Source: Lutjanus erythropterus (lineage: Eukaryota > Chordata > Actinopteri > Lutjaniformes > Lutjanidae). From it: DNA of 64,000 nucleotides. The notes below the pieces were generated by a model that did not search any database, had not been told where the DNA came from, and worked only from the letters and a program-made list of their open reading frames with translations. The first letter of the stretch is position 1. The number at the start of each line of letters is the position of its first letter. Shown here in pieces: positions 34,365 through 45,791 of the stretch. The position numbers and the translations under genes are program-made. The stretch is taken from NCBI GenBank assembly GCA_020091685.1, contig CM034613.1:15768932-15832931 (forward strand). The letters are read 5' to 3'.

Positions 34365-35599
34365 ATTTAGACAAATGTGTCACAGCAAGTTGTAGAAACT
34401 GCATCAACAATGCTTTGCAGCTTGAAGTAGCAACCATAATGTTTATGTTTGGAGACTGATCATCTCCAACTTAAACCTGGCAGAGGATGCTGGAATTCTA
34501 AAAAAAAAAAAAAAGCCTGTTGTGTCCAAAATTAGACATTAAGTTTGGAACATGCATTTGTTTATGGAATGAAACAATGTCAAATTCATCTTTTTGGTTC
34601 CCAGCTCCCTCTTCACCGCAACAGTCTGGTACAACGCCTGCATTTCTGCTGTAAATTTCACCTAACAAGTGTCACAAATGCTTCTCAAGGTTCAATATGA
34701 CAAACAAGTCAGTCTATAGGTTAACATCAATGACATTCAAGAACTACATGGAAATATATAAGAACCATGGGTGTAGTAGAGGTATGAGTCTTTCCTACAG
34801 GCTGCCAGCGGTAACATGTCCAAAACAGTCATCATCATTCTATGTTCATTCATACATACATGCCCTCGTTCATATATTTCCAGACGTTGTCAAGGTTCAG
34901 GGTCAATACAGTGGGAAGAACACATACTTGAACAAGACCAGCAAGCATGTCCCTGGAATACAAGATGAACTCATGGTGTGTCTAGAGAAAACATACAGAA
35001 ACATGTTAAGAATGTGCTGTAGAGTAAACAACGGCGGTTACATATTGTACTTTTTCCATCTCAGTGAGTTCTACCAGTAGCACCATTAGGATCAACAACA
35101 TTTCTTCACTTATTCAAAGTCACAAACACGGCTGGGGGTTAATTCTTTGTAAACTTTAGTTTGACTCTGTGTCTCATGATGTGTATATTCAGGTCCATAA
35201 AGGACTGTCAAATATCCTATGAAATTACTATTGGAAGAGCTGCGCTGATCGTTTTATGGACCACCAAACATCACACACACTTTTGACAAACTTTGGCTAA
35301 AACGACAGCAAACATTTGCATATATACAGTTTTGGCTCTGTTTTGGTCTACAATAACTCAAGACAATCTATATTTGGGTCTTTGAATGCTAGATGCTACA
35401 CTTTGTTCACCAGCTAGTTTCAAACTTTGTGGAAACCAGTTTGACGACAATGGTGAGACTCTGCTATCACATTAAAGATGTGGGCTGGAAAACCAAAACA
35501 ACGCCATAATGTGTCAAGCATAGTAGCAGAAATATAAGACAACAGACCCCAAAGTGGACTTAGAAGGCAGAGCAATGTAGTTAAAAAGAGTTATTGCAC
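34365..35599. other. Unique noncoding stretch
   Basis: A 127-codon plus-strand open frame at 34697-35080 has no domain, signal peptide or plausible homologue that I recognise. A poly-A run of about 15 is at 34500-34514. No RNA gene or repeat end seen. Confidence 0.4.
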
Positions 35600-35980
35600 T
35601 CAAACTCAAAATATCAAGTCAAAACCAATTGCTAATGGAGAGTCGGCGGGCACCAGGTCAAAATGTCCCAAGACAAGCAAATTCAAATGAGCAGGCAAAA
35701 ATCCAAAGACTAAATAAAATAGGCCAAGAAACCAACCAAGAAAATACAGAAGTCCAAAGAGGGAAATCACTGGGGATAAAGCAAGAGCACTTGGCCCAAA
35801 GGACAAAGATGAACTGGCAACAAAAGGAGGGTAAAACACAGATTAAATACACAGCGAGGCTAATCATAGGCAGGTGAAACTAATTAGGAATAAAAAAACG
35901 CAGAAAAAAAAGTGAAACACAGGAAGTAAAGTACACAAAGACAAGAGGGAAGCCTCAAAATAAAACAGGAAATGAATACC
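35600..35980 (+). mobile_element. Teleost repeat with GATGAACTGGCAACAAAAGG block
   Basis: A purine-rich segment with the ordered blocks AAAGATGAACTGGCAACAAA, ATTAAATACACAGCGAGGCT, AGGCAGGTGAAACTAATTAG, GGAAGTAAAGTACACAAAGA and GCCTCAAAATAAAACAGGAA. I recall these as part of a common fish retroelement-associated repeat. Overlapping open frames on both strands (77-82 codons) are shadows. Boundaries and class are uncertain. Confidence 0.5.
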
Positions 35981-36149
35981 CAAAACCATGGCATCAGCCT
36001 GACATTTCCAGACTAATTCACATAGATTTCTTTTCAGTTCATTTTTAATTTCAAAGGGGCATCTGGACACAATAAGATAGACCGACAACCAATTAGAGAA
36101 ACAAGAAATGATGTGGCACTGAGCGACACATGCAAGTTGGGGTGGTGCT

Positions 36150-36475
36150 TGGTCCAGTTTCAGGCGGGACAAAATGGCAGCCTGGTTGCAAAGTTTCTCA
36201 AATTACAGCTAAACAGTACACTAAACTTTCTGAAAACATTTGAGGTGAGAAATGGACAATGCAGTAATATAATACCAATTCAATTCATTTTATCGGCACT
36301 GACTAGTTCAACAGTTTTATCTGAGTTTCGTGAGCGTGGCGTGTTGTGGTTGAAACGTGTGACATCACTGACGTGTGACTGGTGGGGCTCCACTGTCATC
36401 ATCGTGTCAAATCAGCCCCACATTGCCACAACAGATGCAGGACAGGTGGAAATCTGTCCAAATGTCTGATTCTCA
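36150..36475 (+). mobile_element. Dispersed repeat, inverted partner of 3694-4140
   Basis: Starts near CAGGCGGGACAAAATGGCAG and contains CCTGGTTGCAAAGTTTCTCA, AATTACAGCTAAACAGTACA, CTTTCTGAAAACATTTGAGG and GCACTGACTAGTTCAACAG. It aligns with the reverse complement of 3694-4140. A 118-codon open frame spans it but is not conserved in the other copy. Teleost family by memory. Confidence 0.65.
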
Positions 36476-38674
36476 GTCCAAAAACAATGAACTTAAACTA
36501 TGATCTGTACATTAGTGGTGAACTGTGACATCTGATAATAACTTTTATATGATTATCTTTCACATTACACCTAGTAATTTAAGTAATTATTTAGATGAAA
36601 ATACTGACAAGTGCAGCTTTAAGATCAAGACTCATTCTCAAGCCGATACCTGACACAGTAAGGCTTGTACATGCATGATTGTTAGTGTAGGTTGTCTTAA
36701 CCTAGACAGTGACAGTGTTTGACATTGCTTTAATCAAAACTATGAGTTTTAAATATAGCAAACATGCTTTTTCTAAAGTTATGCTTCAGTAATCATACTT
36801 TTATAGTAACATCTGATATAATATCTCCATGAAATTCTCTAAATGCATGTCAAGACAACCTCTGTGATGTGATTTCACAACACACACTTTAATGACTAAT
36901 GATAACAGAAAGTCACACTCTAAGTTCATGCAACTGCTTTACATTTCAAGTGTCTGTAATTATAATTTTCACCATTAATTCAAAATGTCAGCACTTAAAT
37001 CTAACGTTCGATACTACCAAGTAGGACAAATATATCTCCTTGAAAGTGGTATTACTCTTAATGATTAACCCAACACATTTAGTTCTTTAACTCTAGTCGT
37101 ACTGCTCAACCACCTGCTGTTATTTAGTCCACAGATCATTAAAACACATTTCCAATTCCGCAACTGCTGTGCTTGTGCATGTGTGCGTCTGTGAGAGAGT
37201 CTGGAGATATTTGATGGTTGCACCACTTCTTCCTTTAGAAGTTAATTCAAATTAAGCAGATCTGCACCAAACTTTAAAGGCTGCTCAGCTGGTGGAAAAG
37301 GTTAGACACTGGAAGAAATATCCCCCACTGCAGTGGCATTATGCATAGAGGGAACACACTGTATCTCCCGGAAGGTTTATCAGAATATTCAGAATTCATA
37401 GACTGTGCAGGTGGTGGGGTGCTTGTACAATTGTACCTTAAATTAATTTTTGATGTTCTTTTGATGCTCTTTTATGCTGTTTATGCAAAGCAAATTCCCT
37501 TAGGAGCAATAAAGGTTTCGTTCATTCATTCATTTATTCAAATTAATAAGCAGGTATGACAAGAAATTCCCATCTTTAGTCTTAATAGCTCATCCTGGTA
37601 ATATTTTTTATATTGCACTCATGCTGAAACAGAGATGCATTTTGTTGCATTTATATTTTAAGACAAACCAAATCATGAATATATTATTCGTAATGATAGT
37701 TAATTAATTTCCTTCATCAATTTAATTACTGACATGTATATTAGTTGGATCTGCATAGCTTTCAATTATCTTTGGTGTCTTTGGTTGTGTGCTTCATTAA
37801 TTTAATGTTACACAGAAATTTAATCAGAATTTATAATAGAATTAATGAAGTGTCTCCATTTCATTTAGGGTGAAAATGATTTGATGTGTTTATTTGTAAC
37901 AGGGACAGCGTGATCACTTCTTTTGTGACCCTCAGACGGCACAATTTTATTCATGTGTTCAGACGGAAAAAAGTTGCAAATTTCCTAGTTAGGATTTCCT
38001 GACACAAAGTCAATAAATTAATAGCTCGCTAATACTTTAATTTCTCTGGCATTTCATATCCTCCTTTCTGACAAACCCCAATTAACAACTGCACAAAGTA
38101 ATAATTGCCTCTTTTTTTGTTAATTAAGCAGCTCCTTGGGGCAATACAGACGAGTGCAATTTATTTGAAACTATTCCATGTGTTAAATTTTGCAAAGTTC
38201 CTCATACTTTCACAAGAGTTTTTGTCTCTTTAAAGTGAAACTTTTGTCTTGAATGTTATCTTCACAATGTGATATCATGATATTGAAAACATTTCTTGTA
38301 ATTTACTGTCACTGTGCAGCTTTTTGTTTTGTCATAAAGACTCCAGACTCATCAACTTGCTTCTTCTTTTGATGTATGGGTTGATTACCAATGGCATAGA
38401 CATTTGTTCTCCTCTCCCATGTGCTACCCCGGCTTATTTTGTTTAGTTGCGTTGTTTTTGCTTTGTCTGGATCCAGTGATAGTCTGCCACATCTTCCTGG
38501 AACTGTTTCAAAAGATCGAACCATCCAAAAGAAATGTTACTACACTTGGACTGAACCAAACCATTTTTTAATTTGAGCTGAATGACAACTTTTTCTTTTG
38601 GTCGGACCAAGCAAGTTCTCATATTTCATGGCACAGTTAATGGGGACAATAAACATATCCTAGTTTGAGCTATG

Positions 38675-38679
<5 letters not shown>
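36476..38679. other. AT-rich unique stretch with possible conserved noncoding block at 37640-38280
   Basis: No gene. From 37640 to 38280 the sequence is dense in homeodomain-type cores (TTAATTAATTTCC, CATCAATTTAATTAC, TTCATTAATTTAATG, AATTAATGAAG, GTTAATTAAGCAGC) without tandem repetition. Such texture is common in vertebrate developmental enhancers. This is inference; a plain AT-rich region could look alike. Confidence 0.35.
37430..37545 (+). mobile_element. Possible LINE 3' tail with (TTCA)n
   Basis: GCAAAGCAAATTCCCTTAGG followed by AGCAATAAAGG and a short TTCATTCATTCATTTATTCA tract resembles the 3' terminus of fish non-LTR elements, which end in short tandem repeats. No coding part is detectable upstream, so the copy would be heavily 5'-truncated. 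Confidence 0.4.

Positions 38680-38718
<39 letters not shown>
38680..38718. repeat. (GA)n microsatellite, about 19 units
   Basis: Pure GA tract of 39 bases, the longest perfect dinucleotide array in the window. Confidence 0.97.
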
Positions 38719-38719
<1 letters not shown>

Positions 38720-38955
38720 AATGCTGTGGTGCTGCCAAAGGACTGATGACTAAGATTACAGGATGTATGGAAATTGATGAATTCCACCTGTAATTATGCC
38801 AGGAAACAGGTGCTTTGTCACAGTACTGTATCACCACCAATTAACAAATGATGAGACACTGATGGACAACACTGGTTATATTCATTTTTTTCTATTCTTA
38901 CTTCTTCTATTTCTTTCTTACTCTCTTTGTTGCAGCTTTAAAGAAAACATAATGG

Positions 38956-38989
38956 TGGTTTATTCCATGTGATGGTTTATTCCATGTGG
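38956..38989 (+). repeat. 17-bp tandem duplication
   Basis: TGGTTTATTCCATGTGA at 38956-38972 is followed immediately by TGGTTTATTCCATGTGG, differing only at the last base. The near-identity suggests a recent slippage or short duplication. Confidence 0.9.
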
Positions 38990-41262
38990 ACAGTCATGAA
39001 TCAAAGTCCAGCAAATTCCCAATTGAGCGGCAGTATTTTTTTTTTTATTATTTATTTTATTTCCATTCCTGACTTATATGCCAGTTCACCAAAGCTGAGT
39101 AACATCAACCCAGGTCGAGAGCAGGGTTGGGAAAGAGGGTTGTCTGATGCACATTGACCCATTCAAGTCAGGCAGGCATGAGAATGCCTTGAGAGACCAG
39201 ATTACCAGCATGCAACCCAGCACTTAGATGAAAGAGCTGCACACACAGGTGTGGAGAATCCCAGGCCTGACCTTTCTGTGACCTTTAACAGTTGGTAAAG
39301 AACTTGTTTCACCAAGTTGCCTCTGCACCCCCTCCCGTTGACACACTGTCCCAAAGGAAAGGCAGAGAACACGCACAGATCTAATATAGTTGGCCACAGC
39401 GCTCGAGCGAGCCTTGCAGGAGGGATTAAAAGGGGTAAACATACAACTGGCCAGCCTCGCCCGGCTGCTGAGCAGACCTGCTACTGACACCCTGGCTGCA
39501 TCCGCGCTGGGATGATCAGGGACAGCCTGACTGCCTCCAGTGTGAATAGCCTGGGCGATTTTGACAGGATTACCTCCAGCATCAACAAAGCCTGCCTTCT
39601 TTAACCTAGAAGCATTGCTGCTGTGGCGCAAGTGTATGGAATGACCAAGTGTGCAGACTAAGGCTGGAGGACGGACCAGTCCTCTTCTGTGGATTATGTT
39701 GAGGCAGCAATAAGGAAAGCTGAAGATAAAGTTACAAAAATTGTCACCACCTTGTGTGCTTTGTTATATTTTCAGGTATCTCTTTTTACTCTGCAATATC
39801 TTAAGAACTGCCACGAAAACTTTTGTAAAACTTGAGTAAATACTGTATAGTGATGTTAGTTTGGAGGGTTTGCATGTGAAGGATAGCCAAGAGCAAATAA
39901 CAGCTTATGAAAGATGAACCCCACACCCAAATGAGCCGAATGATAAGAACTATAGCTCCTTCATGTTGGAACTTAAAGACGACCTCTGGGGATGCAAAGA
40001 AAACTGTTTAGACAGATAATGCATCTTTGCTTCTGCAAATCTTCGGTATACAGAGCAACAGAGTGTTGGTAGACGACCAAGTTTTAACTATGTTTTTACA
40101 TATCGCCCAAGAAAAACAGCCAGAAAATGGATTCCACTTCAGGTGGTATCTAATTTGGCAGCTGATGATGTAAGCCCCCAGGAGAGGCCACAGGGATGGG
40201 CAAAATGGCAAGAAGACTCCATATTAATGGTTTTGGAGGTTTTGGGATCCAGAAATTTAAGCAGACACCAGAAAGAAATATAGGGGCAGCAGGCAAAATC
40301 CTGGATGGATTCCTAATCCTTTTTTGCTGACAGCTCAGGGTACAAGTGAACGCTATGGGAGCCCGGGCATCCGCCAAACAGCTTCCACTCTCGTTGATGT
40401 TATCCCCACTGGATGGGAAGTATCTAACACTAAGTGTAAGAGAGAGTTGTGTTGACACACCCATAATAAATTACTCGTGTTTTGCTTGGTGAAAAAATTT
40501 AAGCAACTATATGTATGAACTTTTAATATGATTATCTTTCAAATTATTCTAAAAGCTTCATTTTTTTTGTTGCAGGAAAAAAAGAATTCTGGTGAAAACT
40601 TGCTCATATTCATGTTTGTTGTACTCATGATATCATGGCTTTGTCATTAACACTTAGCAAATCCTAATATTAGTTTACCTTGCCTCTTTCATTTTAGCTC
40701 CAAGTGCTAAAGGGTGATTGTTAACAGATTGTTATTTCAATGTCACATATGGGCTGATTTCCAAATATGAACTATTACTGCTTAATGGGCTTTTTTTTTG
40801 GCAATAGACAAGTTTGTTAATTAGCTCGTTAGACTTGAGAGAAAGGTTGCTTATGCAGTTATAAAGTGTTAAAGGGGTGCAAGGAGAGGCATATTTTTGT
40901 TTCACTTGATGGTAGTATATACCCCATTTTAACAAAACATTTTTTTGACTATCACAATCCAAGCCTTTATGAGAGAAAAAACAGGATATTTATTTACAAG
41001 GCACAGATTCAAGATCATTTTAGTGTGGGATGCAGCTCTGTCCTTGGCATTTTGCAAAACTCAGTATCAGGTTATTCCAAAATTTGAACTGTGATTTGGC
41101 AGATATATTCTATGTTAAATAAACTAAAGAACAAAATGTCACATAACTGTAATATTTGCAGTTTTAGGCAGACAAATAACATCAAACATGTTTGCTTTGC
41201 CAAATTTCAAAGTAACACACTCTGTCTGTGTGCACATACACACAGTACAGGCCTTACTGTGT
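38990..41262. other. Unique noncoding stretch, GC-richer block at 39230-39640
   Basis: The minus strand has a 135-codon open frame at 39224-39631 including AGFVDAGGNPVKIAQAIHTG, which reads better than most noise here. However, I recognise no family and no clear splice pair. The same block may simply be conserved noncoding DNA. The rest is AT-rich and featureless. Confidence 0.35.
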
Positions 41263-41637
41263 CAGTCTTAGCCCTTCAGGAAGAACACTTTTGGAACCCT
41301 CGTTTCTAAGGTTCTACCCAGAACAATGCACTTCTGAAAAAGCCTTTTTTTGAAGACAGGGTTTGTCAAGGGTTCCTTGAAAGACTACAGGGGTTCTATT
41401 TAGAATAAGCATGATTGTCTTCTCTCTCTGCCTGCTTTCCTGTAAACTTGCAGCAGTCTCTTTACATTAACACAAAAATGAACTCCTAAAAAGGAGCCTT
41501 TTCAGCCAAAGAACGCTTCTTGGAAGAAAGAAACTTTTTCAAGATTTGGTGAAATTATTGAAGAACTCATTTGTCAAGGGTTCTTTGTACCATAATATAA
41601 AAAGGTTCTTGGTAGAACACCTTTATTTCTGAGAGTG
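41263..41637 (+). mobile_element. 'aaggttc' minisatellite-filled MITE, copy 2 (shorter)
   Basis: The right terminus CACCTTTATTTCTGAGAGTG parallels copies 1 and 3. The left terminus is decayed (CAGTCTTAGCCC). Inside are GAACACTTTTGGAACCCTCG, AGGTTCTACCCAGAACAATG, TTTGTCAAGGGTTCTTTGTA and AAAAGGTTCTTGGTAGAACA, shared with the other copies. It is internally deleted relative to them. Noncoding. Confidence 0.8.
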
Positions 41638-42604
41638 TTGTGCCAGTCATTGCTTTGCCCTTTGCATTTATTCTCCATTTCATTTTCATTTTTCAAATGT
41701 TTTGCATAGTACATAACAAATATCCACAGTATGTAACATTTATACATATATATTATTTATATTACAGTAATTCCTGATCCTGACTGAAGCTCCAGCAAAC
41801 TACTCCCGTCCACCAGTTTGTCCTTACTTTACCGCAGCAATATGGATTATTCTGCCTCACTTCTCTTCAAAAGCAAAGCAACAGTGGCTCTGTGGTGCGG
41901 TGTGTCTTGAAAATCTGAACATGACCAAGAAGATGTCGAGTAATCCAGGGTTAACGTGTGCGGTCAGATGGAAATCCTGCTCAGATTGCAAAGCAGCATG
42001 GGTGTCCATCCGCCTCCTACACTGCCTGTCTGTAACATGAGACAAGCTGCCAAACACTGTAAGAGCACCGGTATATCAGGTCCATTATAACAACACAGCG
42101 GCGTCTGATTATAGATGACAGCTGGGTACAGGTGAGCACATACTCTGCTGCGCAGCTGTGGCTCTCAGCTCCATCTTACCTTTTATTTGTTTGGAGATAT
42201 CACGTGGACGGCCCACGGCTACCTCGGGTCCACAGCAGCTACGCCTGGCAGGAGGTGTGAAGAATTAAGAAGCTCTTAATATTTCCTTAAGAGTGAGGAA
42301 GAAAAAAACAGTGACAGTTAATTACAATTAAGGGAATGAGGCTCCTCCATCTTACGCCAAACCGTTCTTTAGCCTTGGGGCGCTCCATGCTGGTGACTCT
42401 ATCACTGTAAAGAGACACAAATGAGAGAATTGGGACAACAAAACATCTCACAAAAGGCAGCTGGATGCCCTCAGCACTGCAGTTTTACCTGAGCTCCTTG
42501 TGATCAGTCACTCCAGTCACCAGTTGTGTAACGGCGTTAGCTGTTAAGTGTGACGAATTGGTCGCCAGGTGCTCTGAGCCCTCTGAAAATGCATTCGTAT
42601 CTGA
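41638..42604. other. Unique noncoding stretch containing an exon-like segment on the minus strand
   Basis: Mostly non-repetitive. 42070-42450 is GC-richer and conserved-looking. The exon-like segment at 42180-42244 is listed separately. Nothing else is supported. Confidence 0.35.
42180..42244 (-). other. Candidate coding exon (65 bp), speculative
   Basis: On the minus strand, a fair acceptor (CTTCACACCTCCTGCCAG) precedes and AAAG|GTAAGATGG follows. Only one of three frames is open across all 21 complete codons, giving CCGPEVAVGRPRDISKQIK. No family recognised. The short length makes chance openness likely. Confidence 0.2.
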
Positions 42605-42612
42605 GGTATTTA

Positions 42613-43306
42613 CAGTGGTGAAAGAAGAATTCTCACGACCACTTTCATATCTGTCACAAACAGAAAGCTACAGCCAGCAGCAGGTTGGTTTAGCACAAAC
42701 GGTGGACACAGGAGGAAACAGCTAGCCTAGCTCTGTCCAAGGGTAACAAAAAGCTCATAAATTAGCATAGTATATTCAATTTATTTGAAGCTTTAATTTA
42801 TAATATTTCCACATTAAAATGTCTAGCTAGAAATACATTTGTCATTTATTTTGTTTTAGTTGTATATCTGAAATGTTTCCAACATTGTTCAAACACAGAA
42901 AAAAATAATAATTTAATGAAGGTAATGGAGCTAATTCTCCACCTGAAAGGGAAGGGGTGTATTTCCCAGAATGTCAAAGGTAAGTGTAGCCAGTCTTGCA
43001 AGAGATGATGGATTACTGGTGAAATATAAACCTATTACTTTAATACACTGGCTACATAAGCAGCTGTAGTTGGTCAACTACTTTAATTCTATTGGCAGTT
43101 TGTTCTATGACAAATCATGATGATTTAAAGCGTGAACATATGTTTTGTATGTAAACTCTGAAACTGCAAAGTAACTAACACTGTCAGATAAATGTAGTTG
43201 GTTAAAAAGTTAAATTTTTCTGTCTTGATATGAAGTAGCACAAGATGGAAATCCACAGGCAAAGTACACAACTTGAGTCAATAAACTTAGTTTATTTCCA
43301 CCACTG
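42613..43306 (+). mobile_element. AAGTAC-type hAT MITE with nested repeat and perfect 8-bp target duplication
   Basis: A 694-bp element. The left end is CAGTGGTGAAAG and the right end, in reverse complement, is CAGTGGTGGAAATAAAC. Both sides carry the identical 8-bp direct repeat GGTATTTA (42605-42612 and 43307-43314). The right 170 bp (AAACTGCAAAGTAACTAACA, then TGTCAGATAAATGTAGTTGG, then GAAGTAGCACAAGATGGAAA) is the classic teleost AAGTAC repeat end, from memory. A different repeat (42661-42790) is embedded near the left end. No transposase; mobilised in trans by a hAT enzyme. Confidence 0.88.
42661..42790 (+). mobile_element. Fragment of the AAAGGAATAGTTT-type repeat nested in the hAT MITE
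   Basis: GAAAGCTACAGCCAGCAGCA, then GGTTGGTTTAGC, then GAGGAAACAGCTAGCCTAGC, then TCTGTCCAAGGGTAACAAAA matches from memory the middle of the same family as 11154-11335, in the same orientation. The copy lacks both family ends, so it was captured as a fragment or truncated after insertion. Confidence 0.6.
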
Positions 43307-43314
43307 GGTATTTA

Positions 43315-44033
43315 CCCGCTACTCGACTTACAATGAGAGAACACATGCAGGTACAATGTTTTGTTCAAGGACGCCCAGAGAAAACAAAATCTTGTTGCAG
43401 GTCTCAAACCTGTGAGATTTGTGGGGGCGTCTCTGGACAGCGGGCCAAAATAACTGGAATCTTTTCAGCTTGGGTGCTTAATAAATCTTTTCTGTGCTAC
43501 TTTTTATTAAGAGGCATCAAAGCCAGAGAGAGGAGGCAAACCTAAAGGGAATCCGGGCTGCCTCGGCCTGGCCCTTCTGTTGGGAATTCCTTAGGTGGCT
43601 GAAACTTGCCGCCGGCGTACACCTACATCCGCTGAAGCAAAGTCATAGGGAACACCGGCGAGCGCTTGATGTTCCGAATGACTGGAGAGAACAAGAGCAA
43701 CACAGAGTCGGCTGTGCCAATACATTCATCATTCTCCGGTACCCCCCCTATGGACCGGGTTCACTGTTTACAACCTCCCACAGTAGTTGTGGAGAGCACT
43801 GATGTGAATTTGATGCAGAACTGCAGCCACTGTAGCAGAGCGAGCATATTAACTTAAATGCCTTTTGCTCTTTTTTTGTGTCACTATTTTTGGATATTTT
43901 GCTTCTACACTAATTTGAAAAAAAAAAATGCAAAGAAGAGTTTAATTAATTAACAAATACACCACATACTTTATAATGTATTTTACTGTAAGACAGCTGC
44001 CAATCCTTTTTTCCTCCCACTGCATATATCCTA
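43315..44033. other. Unique noncoding stretch, GC-richer block at 43530-43800
   Basis: Overlapping plus-strand open frames (70, 102 and 63 codons) cover a less AT-rich block, but none has a recognisable domain. Possibly conserved noncoding DNA. Confidence 0.35.
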
Positions 44034-44787
44034 CACTCTTAGAAGTAAGGGTTCCAACAGGGTACTTCCTAAAGGGATGAGGTTCTACCCAGAACCTCTG
44101 AAGGACCCTTTTTTTTGAAGAGAGGGTGAGTCAAGTGTTCTTTGTAAGACTAAGGGTTCTGTAAAGAATTTTCTTGATCCAAAGAACGCTTTTTGGGTTT
44201 CACATTTGCACTCTTTGGGTAGGTTCTAGATAAAGCCCTTGTAATATAGAAGTTCTCTTGGTGGAAACCCCTGGGTGGATTTTAGATAAAACTCGATATG
44301 AAACCCATGGAATAGAACTCTCTGGGTGGGTTCTATATGAAATCCTAGGACTATAAAAAGGTTCTTGGTGGGTTTGAGATGAAACCCCTGGAATATCCAA
44401 GGGGTTCATGGTAGAACCCTGTGTCTGGTTCTAGATAAAACCCTTGAAAGTGTTCTCAGAAGAACATCCTGGGAGTTCAAGACGAAACATTTGAAATGCA
44501 AATGGTTCTCACTAGAATCCACTGGGTGGGTTCGAGATTAAACCTCTGGAATATAAGAGTTCTCGGTAGAACCAGGTGGAATTGTTACACCATACAAGTG
44601 TTCTCTGTGGAACCTCTCATAAGGAGTTCTAAGTGATGGTTCTAGGTATAACCCTTTGTTGAGTTCGAGGTAGAACAATCTGATAGAGTTCGAAGTGGAA
44701 CCCTCTATTAAAAGGTTCTACTATAAATCAGAATGGGTTGCAATGAACCCTTCATGGTTCTAGTTAGCACCTTTATTTCTAAGAGTG
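44034..44787 (+). mobile_element. 'aaggttc' minisatellite-filled MITE, copy 3 (longest)
   Basis: 754 bp from CACTCTTAGAAGTAAGGG to CACCTTTATTTCTAAGAGTG. TA precedes it and TG follows. The interior holds about a dozen degenerate units of roughly 45-50 bp with the plan GGTTCTAGATAAAACCC, then TTGTAATATAAAAG, then GTTCTCGGTAGAACCC. A 69-codon minus-strand open frame (44200-44409) with a visible SYRT/HPES repeat is a translation of the array, not a gene. Confidence 0.85.
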
Positions 44788-45791
44788 TGGCAGAGATATA
44801 ACTGGTTAATGAAGATCTATTTTGGTCATACACACTTATATTGTCCCCATTACAGTGATATTATTTCAAACTGCTCCACTTGCCTATATGGGGCGTAAAA
44901 AGAACGTCTAAGCCAATTTTCAGTGGAAGAGGAGCCTCAAGAACATGTCTCTGTTAGATAAGTTAATTACCTCATATCCTACGGCTACACACCAGCTTCC
45001 TCCTCCTCTTCCCCACCCACCACCCCATACAGGAGGAATGAAAACAACACTCCTACATGATCAAGATGTACTATATGCTAATGCTAATTAACTCACCGCT
45101 ATTATCTTCATCATGTTACATGCACCTGGTAAGCTAATCACAGAGCCATCAACTATGTGTGTTTCACCTCTGCAACATACATCACACAGGCATAATTTAT
45201 TTCACAGAAGAGGGGATTTAAGAATGCAGAGATGGGAGTTTTGTGAGGTACTGGGTTCTCTATCTTTCTCAGCAGGAGGGCGAGTGTGTGTGCGTGTGTG
45301 TGCATGCAGGGGAGGCGAGGGGAGGGTTGTCAGCATTGTGTTTTCCGCTAGTTCAAAAATAGCAATGAATTCCGGTATTTTCACAGGCGAGTTTTTCTTT
45401 TGTGACTTATGAGCTCAGCTTGGCAGAAGTACAATAGTGAAAGTGGAACAGTTAACAGTGATTGCATGAATAATTGTCATATTCAAAATAACAACATGTC
45501 TATCCTTTGCGCCGCTTAATGAATCGACTGGTTGCTGTGTCACATTTCATGTTAACCGCTGTTTGTTGTCTCCACATGCTTAATGAAAACATTTACATGG
45601 CAACCTGCAGGAACAGAAGGACTAAATGGGCAGGAGCCTGATGTTCCTACACTAAAATACAGGTTAATGTGCATGCAATGTGCCATATCACTGTAAAACT
45701 AACTAAATAAATAAATATTTGTTTTAGGTGTTCCGCCTACCTTAAAAATTTTAAGTTGGCTGATTTGAAAAGACATGTTAATGCAGCTATG
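44788..45791. other. Unique noncoding stretch with a short GT tract
   Basis: No gene. The GT tract at 45284-45306 (AGTGTGTGTGCGTGTGTGTG) generates overlapping short open frames on both strands. Confidence 0.45.

Noticed and set aside
34697..35080. 127-codon plus-strand open frame
   Set aside because: No domain, no homologue recognised, AT-rich composition, no splice or promoter context.
44200..44409. Minus-strand repeat protein frame (SYRT/HPES repeats)
   Set aside because: It is the translation of the minisatellite inside the 'aaggttc' element.
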